The position numbers were made by a program, and so were the translations under genes. Shown piece after piece: positions 26,823 to 35,647 of a stretch of 64,000 bases of DNA (positions are counted from its first letter, which is position 1; each line of letters begins with the position of its first letter). Under the pieces are notes generated by a model. It searched no databases. It was not told where the DNA came from and worked only from the letters and a program-made list of their open reading frames with translations. This DNA is from Planctomycetota bacterium (GTDB taxonomy: Bacteria; Planctomycetota; SZUA-567; H5-PLA8): NCBI GenBank assembly GCA_027493525.1, contig JAOSKN010000001.1, positions 124,001-188,000 of the forward strand, read 5' to 3'.

Positions 26823-27036
26823 GAGGGGGTCCTTTCGGGGCGAGACGTTACGCGCGGCATGCTAGACGGCCCGCTCCCGGCGTCAACAGGGGGGCTTCGC
26901 CTCCCGGGTTTCCCTCCGCGGCCTGCCGGGATTTGCGCGGAGCGCTCCAAAACATCCCAACCCCGGTGGCGGTGCGGGGTAGTCGGGATAGACTGCCCCT
27001 CTTTCTTGCGAGCCCGCAGCTTCCGGGAGGCCCTGC

Positions 27037-29178
27037 TTGGACGCGTATCGCTCCGGCCGCCGATTCGACGACGAGGATCGAGCGCGCTTACAGGGTCTCG
27101 ACCACGGCCAAAGCATGTCCCCGACGCCGCGCGGCTGGCTCCTGGGCCTGGCCGCCTGCGCGGCGATGAGCCTCCTGATCCCCAAGATCGACTACACGAT
27201 CCGCCACAGCGCCCTGACCCTGAACCTGCTCCCCGCCAGCTCGATGTTCCTGGTCTTCGTGTTCACGCTCGTCTGCAACGTCGCGCTGGCGCGCTGGCGC
27301 GACGTGGTGGGGCTCAGCCGCCAGGACCTGGGCCTGGTCTTCGCCATGACCATGCTGATCAACCCGCTCCCGGGCTACGGCTACATGGCCTACATGACCG
27401 TCGAACAGATGGGCAGCTACTACTACGCGACGCCGGAGAACAACTGGGCGGAGTACATCCACCCCTACCTGCCCTCGCGGCTGACGCCTCACGACCCGGT
27501 CGACCCGGCCTCCCACGATCCGCGCCCCATCGAGTGGTTCTTCAGCGGCCTGCCCGAAGGCTCCAGCCTGCCCTGGGACCACCTGATCGGGCCGTACGCC
27601 TGGTGGTGCCTGGCGCTGGTGATGGTGCTGGGCATGTTCTTCGCCGTTTCGGCGCTGTTGCACCGGCAGTGGTCCGACCGTGAGCGCCTGCCCTTCCCGC
27701 TGGCCCAGATCCCCGATGCGATGACCCAAGGCATGGGCGGGCGCGGGGGGACGCCGCAGTTCTTCAAGGAGCGCCTCACCTACATCGGCATCGCCGTGAC
27801 GCTGCTGCTGCACAGTTGGAACGCGCTCGGCGATTACTTCCCCAAATGGGTGCCCATCGACCTCAAATACACGGACATCGACTGGAAGTACCTGACCGAA
27901 GGCGCGTGGAAACACGTCCGCCCGGTCTACATGAACATCTATCCTTCGGTCATCGGGATCATGTACCTGATCTCGCTGGAGGTCAGCTTCTCGCTCTGGT
28001 TCTTCTACATCATCGTGCTGAAGCTGGGGATCCTGGTCGCCGTGCTGGTCTTCGGGCTCGGGAGCAACGGCTGGTGGTTCAGCGGCGAGGAAGGCCCGCA
28101 GAGCGTCTTCGTGGGCCAGGGGCACGGCGCGGCGTTCATAATGGTCCTGGTGGGCTTCTTCATGGCCCGCGGCGTGCTGGGCGACTCGCTGAAGCAGGCC
28201 TTCGGAATGGGAGGCGAGCACGAGGAAGGCAGCGGCGTCCGCGCGCGCTTCCTGTGGCTGCTGCTGGCAAGCTGCTTCCTGGGTTCGGTCGCCTGGATGG
28301 TCTTCGTTGCCGACATCTCGTGGTACTGGTCGGTCCTGGCGGTGATCATTCTCGTGCTCAGCGCGACCGCGATCGCGCGGCTGGTCAGCGAAGGCGGCGT
28401 CTTCTTCCTGCAGATGATCTCCAACCCGGCGCAGCTCCTCAGCCAGTTCTTCACGCCCGTGGCGCTCGGCCCGCAGAACTTCGTGATGCTCTCGGTCTGG
28501 AGCCGCGTCTTCGTCTTCGACTGGTACCGCAGCTCGCCGATGACCAATATCCTCAGCGCGCTGCACCTGGGCTCCCTGACCAACATGCGCCGCGCGCCGC
28601 TCGTCGCCGGGCTGGCCGCCGCGATGCTGGTGACCTTCGGCGTCAGCTTCTACAGCTTCAACAGCACCGTGTACAAAGAGCCCGGCGGCGCGCGCCAGTT
28701 CGGCTGGGCCTTCGACAACTACCCGCGCGGCGAATTCGGCGGCATCGGCGCGAAGGTCTCGAAGATCAAAGCCTTCGAGAAGAAGCGGGCCGACTACGCC
28801 GAAAAGGGGCGGGAGATGCCCTCGGCCGAGATTCCCACCGTCGCGCGCGTCGATCATCACAAAATGGTCTGGATGGCCGTCGGCGCCGCCGTGATGGGCC
28901 TCTTCCTGCTCCTGCGCACGCGCCTCTTCTGGTGGCCCCACCCCATCGGCTACGTGATGTGGATGGGACCCTGGCCCATTCACCGCATGTGGTTCACCTA
29001 TTTCCTGGGCTGGCTGATCAAGATGCTCATCACCAAGTTCGGCGGCCAGCGTGTGTACCTCAAGTGGCGCAACTTCTTCATCGGCCTCATTGTCGGCGAG
29101 GCCCTCGCCACGTTCATCTGGATCTTCATTGCTTTCCTGGCCGGCGACAAGGACGGGTACGGAATGCATTACAATTGA
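27037..29178 (+). CDS. Multi-pass membrane protein of the DUF6785/DUF6784 type
   Basis: This 713-residue protein has about 13 hydrophobic segments. The N-terminal half (from LLGLAACAAMSLLIPKIDYTI) contains conserved loops such as INPLPGYGYMAYMTVEQMGSYYYATPENNW and LLHRQWSDRERLPFPLAQIP. The C-terminal part ends in a smaller domain around WWPHPIGYVMWMGPWPIHRMWFTYFLGWL. This layout matches a family I know from planctomycete and related genomes, distantly resembling oligopeptide transporters; its cargo is unproven. GGGAGG at 27025-27030 lies 6 bp before a TTG, which I take as the start. The ATG at 27115 is the alternative. Confidence 0.85.
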   Translation: MDAYRSGRRFDDEDRARLQGLDHGQSMSPTPRGWLLGLAACAAMSLLIPKIDYTIRHSALTLNLLPASSMFLVFVFTLVCNVALARWRDVVGLSRQDLGLVFAMTMLINPLPGYGYMAYMTVEQMGSYYYATPENNWAEYIHPYLPSRLTPHDPVDPASHDPRPIEWFFSGLPEGSSLPWDHLIGPYAWWCLALVMVLGMFFAVSALLHRQWSDRERLPFPLAQIPDAMTQGMGGRGGTPQFFKERLTYIGIAVTLLLHSWNALGDYFPKWVPIDLKYTDIDWKYLTEGAWKHVRPVYMNIYPSVIGIMYLISLEVSFSLWFFYIIVLKLGILVAVLVFGLGSNGWWFSGEEGPQSVFVGQGHGAAFIMVLVGFFMARGVLGDSLKQAFGMGGEHEEGSGVRARFLWLLLASCFLGSVAWMVFVADISWYWSVLAVIILVLSATAIARLVSEGGVFFLQMISNPAQLLSQFFTPVALGPQNFVMLSVWSRVFVFDWYRSSPMTNILSALHLGSLTNMRRAPLVAGLAAAMLVTFGVSFYSFNSTVYKEPGGARQFGWAFDNYPRGEFGGIGAKVSKIKAFEKKRADYAEKGREMPSAEIPTVARVDHHKMVWMAVGAAVMGLFLLLRTRLFWWPHPIGYVMWMGPWPIHRMWFTYFLGWLIKMLITKFGGQRVYLKWRNFFIGLIVGEALATFIWIFIAFLAGDKDGYGMHYN

Positions 29179-29240
29179 TACGCGAAAGGACTTGATGCGG
29201 TGGGCCGGCGGCGTGCGCCGGCCATCGGTGCATCGGCCTT

Positions 29241-31064
29241 TCATTCAGCCCCCACCTTCGCCGCCTCCGCATCCGCCGCCGCCCGCCACGGCGAACCCCC
29301 GGGAATCCTTGCCAGGTCCGCCCGCGCGCGCTTGAGGCGTTCGGCGCGAGCGGGCCCCGGTTCCTCGGTTTCGGCGCGCATCCGCAGCGTCGCCGCGCGC
29401 TGCAATCGGAACTCGTCGCGCGCCGGCAGCATCTCGATGGCCGCGTCGAAACGAGCCAGGGCCGCGTCGAGTCGGCCGTCCTCCCGGTCCAGCAAGCCCA
29501 GCCAGGCCAGCGCCTCCGCGCGCGCGCCGATCTGCTCGCGGCCGGCGGCGGCGCCTGCCAGCGCGCGTTCGAAGCTCCCGCGGGCGAGGTCGCGCCGGCC
29601 GTGCTCCAGGTACTGCCGCCCCAGTTCCAGCGCGACCGCCTGCCGCTGGACCATCCGTTCGACGTCGCCGGCCTCGAAGTACGCTTCCCATTCGTCCAGC
29701 CAGCGCAGCCGGCACGCCTCGGCAAGGCGCCGGGCCTCCGGGTCCGGGCGGTCCTTCAAATCGAACCACGCCTGCCGAAAGGCCGTGCCCAACCCGTAAC
29801 GCGCAAAGGCCGCGCGCGGCTCCTTCGTCGCCGCGTCGGCGAAGAGGACCTCGACGGAGCGCCACGCGAAGCCCCGGTAAAAGCTCAGCCCCGCCAGCAG
29901 CGCCACGCCGCAACCGGAGAGCGCGGCCAGCACGCGCCGGCGCCGCTCCTCCGGCACGCCCGCGCGGTCCCACAGGCCCGCGACGGCTTCGGCGAAAGCC
30001 AGAAAGAATCCCGGCAGCGCGATGTACACGTAACGGTCGGCCATCGGGTACGGGATCGCGACCAGATTCAGGTGCGGCCCCAGCGCCCCGGCGAACCAGA
30101 GCCAGCCCAGCAGCGCGCGCCGCCGGGACCGCGCCGCCCAGAGCGTGAAGCCGGCGACCGCCGCCAGCATGGCCAGCGAGAGCCACAGCCGCGCGTCGCC
30201 AAGGCTCACGAGCGGCTCGATCTCGTACACCGCGCTCAGCCGCGTCGGCAGGATCATGTTGCGCAGATAGCGGACCAGAATCCATGCGTCGGTCAGGATC
30301 GCCGTGAACATCGAGCCCCCGGGCGGCTCGACGATGAAATCGCCGTGCCCGTACAGGCCGAGTCCCGCGAAGACCGCGCTCAGCGCCGCGATCGGCAGCA
30401 GCCGCAGCGTCTTCAGCTTCCAGCCTCCGCTCGGCGCGAGGCCCAGCGCCTCCAACGCAATCAACACCGGCAGCACGCCCAGCGCCGAGGGCTTGCTCCA
30501 GAGCGCAAGCGCATAGCAACCGCAGGCCAGCGCGACGCGCCAGCGGCCGCTTTCCTCGCGCAGCCACGCGAAGAGCGTCAGAAAGCCGAAAAGTCCCGCC
30601 AGCGCATTCTTCCGTTCGCTGACCCAGCAGACGGTCTCGCAGGCCAAGGGGTGCGCGGCGAAGACCAGCGCCAGCAGGAAGGCGGCGCCCCGCGCAAGCC
30701 CCAGGCGCATCAGAACCCGCCAGAGAATCCATGCGGCCAGGACGTGGTAGAGCACGTTCATGGCGCGCACGCCCGGCGCCCAACTGCCCAGCCAGGCGGG
30801 CATCCAGCCCTCGAAGAGCGCCCGGTCCAGGCGATAACTCAGGATCGTCAGCGGGAAGTACGTCTCGCTCGGGTGCGGCAGCAGCACGTCGCGCCAGCTC
30901 GCGCCGCTTGCCATGCCGCGGTGCTCGAGCGCGTGCACGGCGTCGTCGTAGGCCAGGAACGGCGCGGAAAAGCCGCCCCAGACCGCAAGCACCCCGGCGA
31001 GCAGCAGCAGCGCCGCGCCGCCGGCCTCGCGCAGGGCCGGCCGGCCTTCCAAGGGCGAAATCAT
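29241..31064 (-). CDS. TMTC-like membrane glycosyltransferase with C-terminal TPRs
   Basis: This 607-residue protein has about 10-11 membrane helices in its first 400 residues. An acidic first loop (PFLAYDDAVHALEH) matches the Asp-Asp catalytic motif of GT-C enzymes. Later come WVSERKNALAGLFGFLTLFAW and YPMADRYVYIALPGFFLAFAE, both characteristic of the TMTC/O-mannosyltransferase-like family. From about residue 440 it carries TPR-like helices (ARGSFERALAGAAAGREQIG, AEALAWLGLLDREDGRLDAALARFDAAIEM). It probably transfers a sugar from a lipid carrier to an exported protein. Neither donor nor target is known. Confidence 0.85.
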   Translation of the reverse strand: MISPLEGRPALREAGGAALLLLAGVLAVWGGFSAPFLAYDDAVHALEHRGMASGASWRDVLLPHPSETYFPLTILSYRLDRALFEGWMPAWLGSWAPGVRAMNVLYHVLAAWILWRVLMRLGLARGAAFLLALVFAAHPLACETVCWVSERKNALAGLFGFLTLFAWLREESGRWRVALACGCYALALWSKPSALGVLPVLIALEALGLAPSGGWKLKTLRLLPIAALSAVFAGLGLYGHGDFIVEPPGGSMFTAILTDAWILVRYLRNMILPTRLSAVYEIEPLVSLGDARLWLSLAMLAAVAGFTLWAARSRRRALLGWLWFAGALGPHLNLVAIPYPMADRYVYIALPGFFLAFAEAVAGLWDRAGVPEERRRRVLAALSGCGVALLAGLSFYRGFAWRSVEVLFADAATKEPRAAFARYGLGTAFRQAWFDLKDRPDPEARRLAEACRLRWLDEWEAYFEAGDVERMVQRQAVALELGRQYLEHGRRDLARGSFERALAGAAAGREQIGARAEALAWLGLLDREDGRLDAALARFDAAIEMLPARDEFRLQRAATLRMRAETEEPGPARAERLKRARADLARIPGGSPWRAAADAEAAKVGAE

Positions 31065-31165
31065 GCCCGCGTATCTTACCCGCCTGGCGCAAACGTCGAG
31101 CCCGTGAACGCCCGCGCGTTGCCGCCCCGCCCCGTCGCGAGTACGGTTTTTGCGGAGGGTTGCTC

Positions 31166-32125
31166 ATGCGCTACCATGACCTAGCCGGCCTCGCGCCTGC
31201 GCCTTCGCGCGTCTGCCTTGGCACGAGCTCCTTCGGCTCGGATACCCCCGAGGCCGAAGCCTTCGCGATCCTGGACGCCTTCGCGGCGGCCGGCGGGAAC
31301 TTCCTCGACACCGCGCACATCTACGCCGCGTGGCGGCCGGGCGGGGCCGGACAGAGCGAGCGGACCATCGGCAAGTGGCTGAAGCGCGCCGGCCTGCGCG
31401 GGAAGATGGTCGTCGGCACCAAGGGCGCGCACTTCGACATGCAGACCAAAGCCAGCGGCGTGCGAAGGGAGACCATCGCGCAGCACCTCGCCGAGAGCCT
31501 CGAGCGCCTGCAACTCTCGAACGTGGACCTGTACTGGCTGCACCGCGACGACCCCGAGGTCCCGGTGGGCGAGATCCTGGGCTGGCTGAACGAGCACCTC
31601 AAGGCCGGCACGATCCGCGCCCTGGGTTGCAGCAACTGGACCGTCGCGCGTATGGAAGAAGCCGCGCGGCACGCGAAGCGGCACGGGCTCGCCGGCTTCT
31701 GCGCCAGCCAGATCGGCTGGAGCCTGGCGCGCGCCGCGACGTCCCGGGCCGGCTCGGACATGCTCTACGCCGACGACGAGACCCGCGCCTACCATGTGCG
31801 CTCGGGCATGCCGCAGGTCGGCTACTCGACGCAGGCCAACGGGTTCTTCAGCGGCAAGTACGATCCCGGCGCGCCGCCGGAAGGCCAGCGCAAGGGCGTG
31901 CTTCAGAAATACGGCTTGCCCGAGAACTTCCGCCGCCTGGAGGCCGCCCGGCGGATTGCACGCCTCCGAGGCGTCACGTCCAACCAGGTCGCGCTGGCCA
32001 GCCTCTTCGCGCAACCCTTTCCCTTCTTCGCCATCGTCGGCCCGAAGAGCGTCGAGCAGGCGCGGGACTCCTGCGCGGCCGGCGACCTGGCCCTGACGGC
32101 GGAGGAAACGGCGGCGTTGGCGTAG
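31166..32125 (+). CDS. Aldo/keto reductase
   Basis: This 319-residue NAD(P)H-dependent oxidoreductase has a (beta/alpha)8 barrel. Visible motifs are FLDTAHIYAAW (Asp and catalytic Tyr), MVVGTKGAH (Lys), VDLYWLHRDDP (His), IRALGCSNW and the C-terminal cofactor segment PFFAIVGPKSVEQARDS. It resembles the family members that act on sugars or open-chain aldehydes; the substrate is unknown. GGAGGG at 31153-31158 supports the ATG. It is upstream of ilvD on the same strand with an 89-bp gap. Confidence 0.93.
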   Translation: MRYHDLAGLAPAPSRVCLGTSSFGSDTPEAEAFAILDAFAAAGGNFLDTAHIYAAWRPGGAGQSERTIGKWLKRAGLRGKMVVGTKGAHFDMQTKASGVRRETIAQHLAESLERLQLSNVDLYWLHRDDPEVPVGEILGWLNEHLKAGTIRALGCSNWTVARMEEAARHAKRHGLAGFCASQIGWSLARAATSRAGSDMLYADDETRAYHVRSGMPQVGYSTQANGFFSGKYDPGAPPEGQRKGVLQKYGLPENFRRLEAARRIARLRGVTSNQVALASLFAQPFPFFAIVGPKSVEQARDSCAAGDLALTAEETAALA

Positions 32126-32214
32126 GGGCCGCCCCCGCGTTTGAATTACCACCCGCCCTCCACTAGAGTGTCCGCTTCGATGCCACCAGTACGGGTGCGC
32201 CCGGGGAGCAGGTC

Positions 32215-33912
32215 ATGCCGACGTCGCAGGCGACGCAGAAAAAGCTGAACCGATACTCGTCCGTCATCACCCAGCGCAAATCGCAGGGCGCCAGCCAGGC
32301 CATGCTCTACGGCGCGGGTCTGACCGAGGCCGACATGGACAAGGCCCAGGTCGGCATCTGCGCGAACTGGTACGAAGGCAACACCTGCAACATGCACCTG
32401 AACGACCTCGCCGCGCGGGTGAAGGAAGGCGTCGTCGCGGCCGGTCTGGTGGGCCTGCGCTTCAATACCATCGGCGTCAGCGACGGCATCAGCATGGGCA
32501 CCGACGGGATGAGTTTCTCGCTGCCCTCGCGCGACCTGATCGCGGACAGCGTCGAGACGGTCATGGGCGCGCAGTGGTACGACGCGCTGGTCGCGCTCCC
32601 CGGCTGCGACAAGAACATGCCCGGCTGCCTGATCGCGATGGCGCGCCTGAACCGCCCCGCGCTGATGGTCTACGGCGGCACGATCCGCGCCGGCTGCCTC
32701 GACGACAAGAAGCTCGACATCGTCTCGGCCTTCCAGAGCTACGGGGAGTTCCTCGCGGGCAAGATCGACGACGCGACTCGCCGCGGCATCGTGCGCGGCG
32801 CCTGCCCCGGCGCCGGCGCCTGCGGCGGGATGTACACCGCCAACACCATGGCCAGCGCCATCGAGGCGCTGGGCATGAGCCTGCCCTACAGCTCCTCGGC
32901 CCCCGCCGACAGCGCGGAGAAGGCCGCCGAATGCCGGCGCGCCGGCGCGGCGATCCTGGGACTGCTCGAAGCGGACCTCAAGCCGCGAGACATCATGACC
33001 CGCGAGGCCTTCGAGAACGCCATGGCCGTCGTGATGGTCCTCGGCGGCAGCACCAACGCCGTCCTGCACCTGATCGCCATGGCCGATGCGGCAGGCGTGA
33101 AACTGGAGCTGAACGATTTTCAGCGCGCCGCCGACCGCGTCCCGTTCCTCGCCGACTTGAAGCCCAGCGGGAAGTACGTGATGGAGGACCTGCACAAGGT
33201 CGGCGGCACCCCGGCGGTGCTGAAGCTGCTGCTTGAAAGGGGCCTCCTGCGCGGCGACTGCATGACCGTCACGGGCAAGACGCTGGCGCAGAACCTCGAG
33301 GCGCTGCCGGGGCTCAAGGCCGGGCAGGACGTGCTCCAACCCTTCGGCAAGCCCATCAAGCCCACCGGGCACATCACGATCCTCTACGGCAACCTCGCGC
33401 CCGAAGGCGCCGTGGCCAAGATCACCGGCAAGGAAGGCACGCGCTTCAGCGGCCCCGCGCGCTGCTTCGACGGCGAAGAGGCGATGCTTGCCGCGCTCGA
33501 ACAGCACAGGATTCATAAGGGCGACGTGGTTGTCATCCGCTTCGAAGGACCCAAGGGCGGGCCGGGGATGCCGGAGATGCTCACCCCCACCAGCGCGCTG
33601 ATGGGCGCGGGGCTCGGCAACGACGTCGCGCTCCTTACCGACGGGCGCTTCAGCGGCGGCAGCCACGGCTTCATCATCGGGCACATCTGCCCCGAGGCGC
33701 AGGAAGGCGGCCCGCTCGCGCTGGTCCGCGACGGCGAGACGATCGCCATCGACGCCAAGACCCGCTCGATCACGCTGGACGTGCCGGAGGCTGAACTCGC
33801 CCGCCGCCGCGCGGCCTGGAAGCCGCCGGCGCCGAAGGCCGAGCGCGGCGTGCTCGCCCGCTACATTCGCAGCGTCCGTCCCGCCAGCCAGGGGTGCGTC
33901 ACCGACGCCTGA
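32215..33912 (+). CDS. ilvD: Dihydroxy-acid dehydratase
   Basis: IlvD converts 2,3-dihydroxy-3-methyl acids into the corresponding 2-oxo acids in isoleucine and valine synthesis. The 565-residue protein has the three cluster cysteines in their usual contexts: Cys58 in GNTCNMHL, Cys131 in PGCDKNMPG and Cys203 in [14 protein letters not shown]. Three cysteines at this spacing indicate a [2Fe-2S] enzyme. C-terminal motifs ([23 protein letters not shown]) are normal. GGGGAG precedes the ATG. The lipoprotein gene begins 2 bp after its stop, so they may be cotranscribed. Confidence 0.97.
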   Translation: MPTSQATQKKLNRYSSVITQRKSQGASQAMLYGAGLTEADMDKAQVGICANWYEGNTCNMHLNDLAARVKEGVVAAGLVGLRFNTIGVSDGISMGTDGMSFSLPSRDLIADSVETVMGAQWYDALVALPGCDKNMPGCLIAMARLNRPALMVYGGTIRAGCLDDKKLDIVSAFQSYGEFLAGKIDDATRRGIVRGACPGAGACGGMYTANTMASAIEALGMSLPYSSSAPADSAEKAAECRRAGAAILGLLEADLKPRDIMTREAFENAMAVVMVLGGSTNAVLHLIAMADAAGVKLELNDFQRAADRVPFLADLKPSGKYVMEDLHKVGGTPAVLKLLLERGLLRGDCMTVTGKTLAQNLEALPGLKAGQDVLQPFGKPIKPTGHITILYGNLAPEGAVAKITGKEGTRFSGPARCFDGEEAMLAALEQHRIHKGDVVVIRFEGPKGGPGMPEMLTPTSALMGAGLGNDVALLTDGRFSGGSHGFIIGHICPEAQEGGPLALVRDGETIAIDAKTRSITLDVPEAELARRRAAWKPPAPKAERGVLARYIRSVRPASQGCVTDA

Positions 33913-33914
33913 CC

Positions 33915-34829
33915 ATGCGCCAGCGCTCTTCACGTATCGCGAGCCCGACGCGCGCCGCCGCCGGCGCGGCGCTGGCCTTGCTCCTTTCCGCCTGTGGGCG
34001 CACCCAGGTCCAGCACCCCGTCGAGCGGATCGAGCCCGTCTTGCAGGTGCTGGAGGTTCCCTACACCGTCGCGCCCGAGAAGCCGGCCGCCGAAGACCCG
34101 CCGTGGTATCGCGAGCTGTACGTCGAACTGGAATCCGCGCCGAAGGACAAGGCCTCGCTGCAGATGTCCCTCGAGACCCTGCGCGGCCCGGCCTACAAGA
34201 CCGCCTTTGGACTGCTCGAAGAAATCCGCGACGCGCTGCGCCTCGAGATGCCCGAAAACTGCAAGGCCGTCCTGCTCAAACTCGAATTCGGCGGGCTGAA
34301 GGCCGAGCGCAACGGGGCGCTCCCGCTCATCGTGGAATTGGGCCTGCGCGACCTCTACGTGCGGCGCGACGAGGTCGTCATCCGCCGCATGTACCTGGAG
34401 CCGGCCCTGACGCGCCTGGCGCTCCAGGCGGGGCTGCGCCACGCCCAAAATAAGACCGCCAACCCGGTCGTCGATTACGAGCGCCGCAACGTCAGCGTGC
34501 TGGAAGCGATCGACGAGATCCTCAAGGAGCACGGCTTCAAGCGCAGGCTCAGCGGCGTCGGCGCGCGCGTCTCCCTCGACGCGAAGACCTTCCCCACCCG
34601 CGAGGCCTTCGTCCGCGCCGCGGTCAAGAACGTCCTGGAAGGCATTCGCCAGCTCGAAATCGACGTGCCCGCGCTCATCGTCTACCAAGGCCAGGAAAAG
34701 AAGGGCGCCCTGCCGCCGGAAGCGGATACCTCCGGCGACAAGCGACCCGATGACGATGAAGAAGAGGAGCCGGTGGCCCCGGCGCCGGCCGGGAAGGACG
34801 CGAAGGCCGAAGCGCCCGCGAAGCCCTGA
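33915..34829 (+). CDS. Lipoprotein of unknown function
   Basis: This product of about 304 residues starts with a basic segment and a lipobox (LALLLSACGRTQ). The mature part is helical with no recognised domain, and the tail is acidic and Pro/Ala-rich (DDDEEEEPVAPAPAGKDAKAEAPAKP). The start at 33915 follows the ilvD stop by 2 bp. It is separated from the TIM-barrel gene by 19 bp. The long acidic tail may extend into the periplasm. Function unknown. Confidence 0.75.
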   Translation: MRQRSSRIASPTRAAAGAALALLLSACGRTQVQHPVERIEPVLQVLEVPYTVAPEKPAAEDPPWYRELYVELESAPKDKASLQMSLETLRGPAYKTAFGLLEEIRDALRLEMPENCKAVLLKLEFGGLKAERNGALPLIVELGLRDLYVRRDEVVIRRMYLEPALTRLALQAGLRHAQNKTANPVVDYERRNVSVLEAIDEILKEHGFKRRLSGVGARVSLDAKTFPTREAFVRAAVKNVLEGIRQLEIDVPALIVYQGQEKKGALPPEADTSGDKRPDDDEEEEPVAPAPAGKDAKAEAPAKP

Positions 34830-34848
34830 GACGCGAAAGAGGAACGCC

Positions 34849-35619
34849 ATGCCCGCCAACCTGATCGCCTGCCGCACCGGCTGTTACGGCAAGTTCAAGG
34901 ACGACGCCTTCGCGCACATGCGCGAGATCGGCATCCTGCACGCCGAGGTGAACCTGCTCCCTGACGGCGAGTGGGACGCCTACGAAAGGAAGCTCGCCGC
35001 CCACGGCATCTCCGTCAGCAGCACCAGCGGCGGCGTGGACCTCTCCAAACCCGAGGCGCCCGCGACGCTGGAGAACCTTGCGCGCATGGCCGAGCGCTTC
35101 GGCGCGAAGGTGATCTTCCTCAGCGTCAAGACCGGCGGCGCGCCCAAGCCGCGGGCCTACGAAACCCTGCGCAAGCTGGGAGACCTCGCCGCGCGCCACG
35201 GCGCCGTCATCGCCCTCGAAACCCATCCCGACCTCGTCACCAACGGCGACCTCGCCGCCGAGACCGCCTCGAACGTGAACCACCCGCACGTCAAGCTGAA
35301 CTACGACAGCGCGAACCTCTACTACTACAACGAGAACGTGGACGGGATCGCGGAGTTGAAGAAGTTCCTGCCCTGGCTCGGCGCCGTGCATCTGAAGGAA
35401 ACGAACGGCAAACCCAAGACTTGGTATTTCCCCGGCCTCCACGAGGGCGAAGGCATCGTCGATTTCCCCGGGATCTTCAAGCTCTGCCGCGAACGCGGCT
35501 TCCACGGCCCGTACACGATGGAGATCGAGGGGATCGAAGGCGAGAACCTGACCCGCGAACAGGTCTTTGCCCGCATGAAGCATTCCGTGGATTACCTGAA
35601 GTCGATCGGGGAAATGTAG
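34849..35619 (+). CDS. Sugar phosphate isomerase/epimerase family TIM-barrel protein
   Basis: This 256-residue protein belongs to the xylose-isomerase-like TIM-barrel superfamily. Metal-binding residues lie in ALETHPDLV (Glu and His), VKLNYDSANLYYYNENV (Asp), GAVHLKETNG (His) and YTMEIEGIEGE (Glu). Members isomerise or epimerise sugars or inositols; which one cannot be told. AGAGGA lies 9 bp before the ATG. It ends 28 bp before the convergent polymerase gene. Confidence 0.88.
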   Translation: MPANLIACRTGCYGKFKDDAFAHMREIGILHAEVNLLPDGEWDAYERKLAAHGISVSSTSGGVDLSKPEAPATLENLARMAERFGAKVIFLSVKTGGAPKPRAYETLRKLGDLAARHGAVIALETHPDLVTNGDLAAETASNVNHPHVKLNYDSANLYYYNENVDGIAELKKFLPWLGAVHLKETNGKPKTWYFPGLHEGEGIVDFPGIFKLCRERGFHGPYTMEIEGIEGENLTREQVFARMKHSVDYLKSIGEM

Positions 35620-35647
35620 GCGCCGGGAAGCCCGGCGCCGGTCCCGG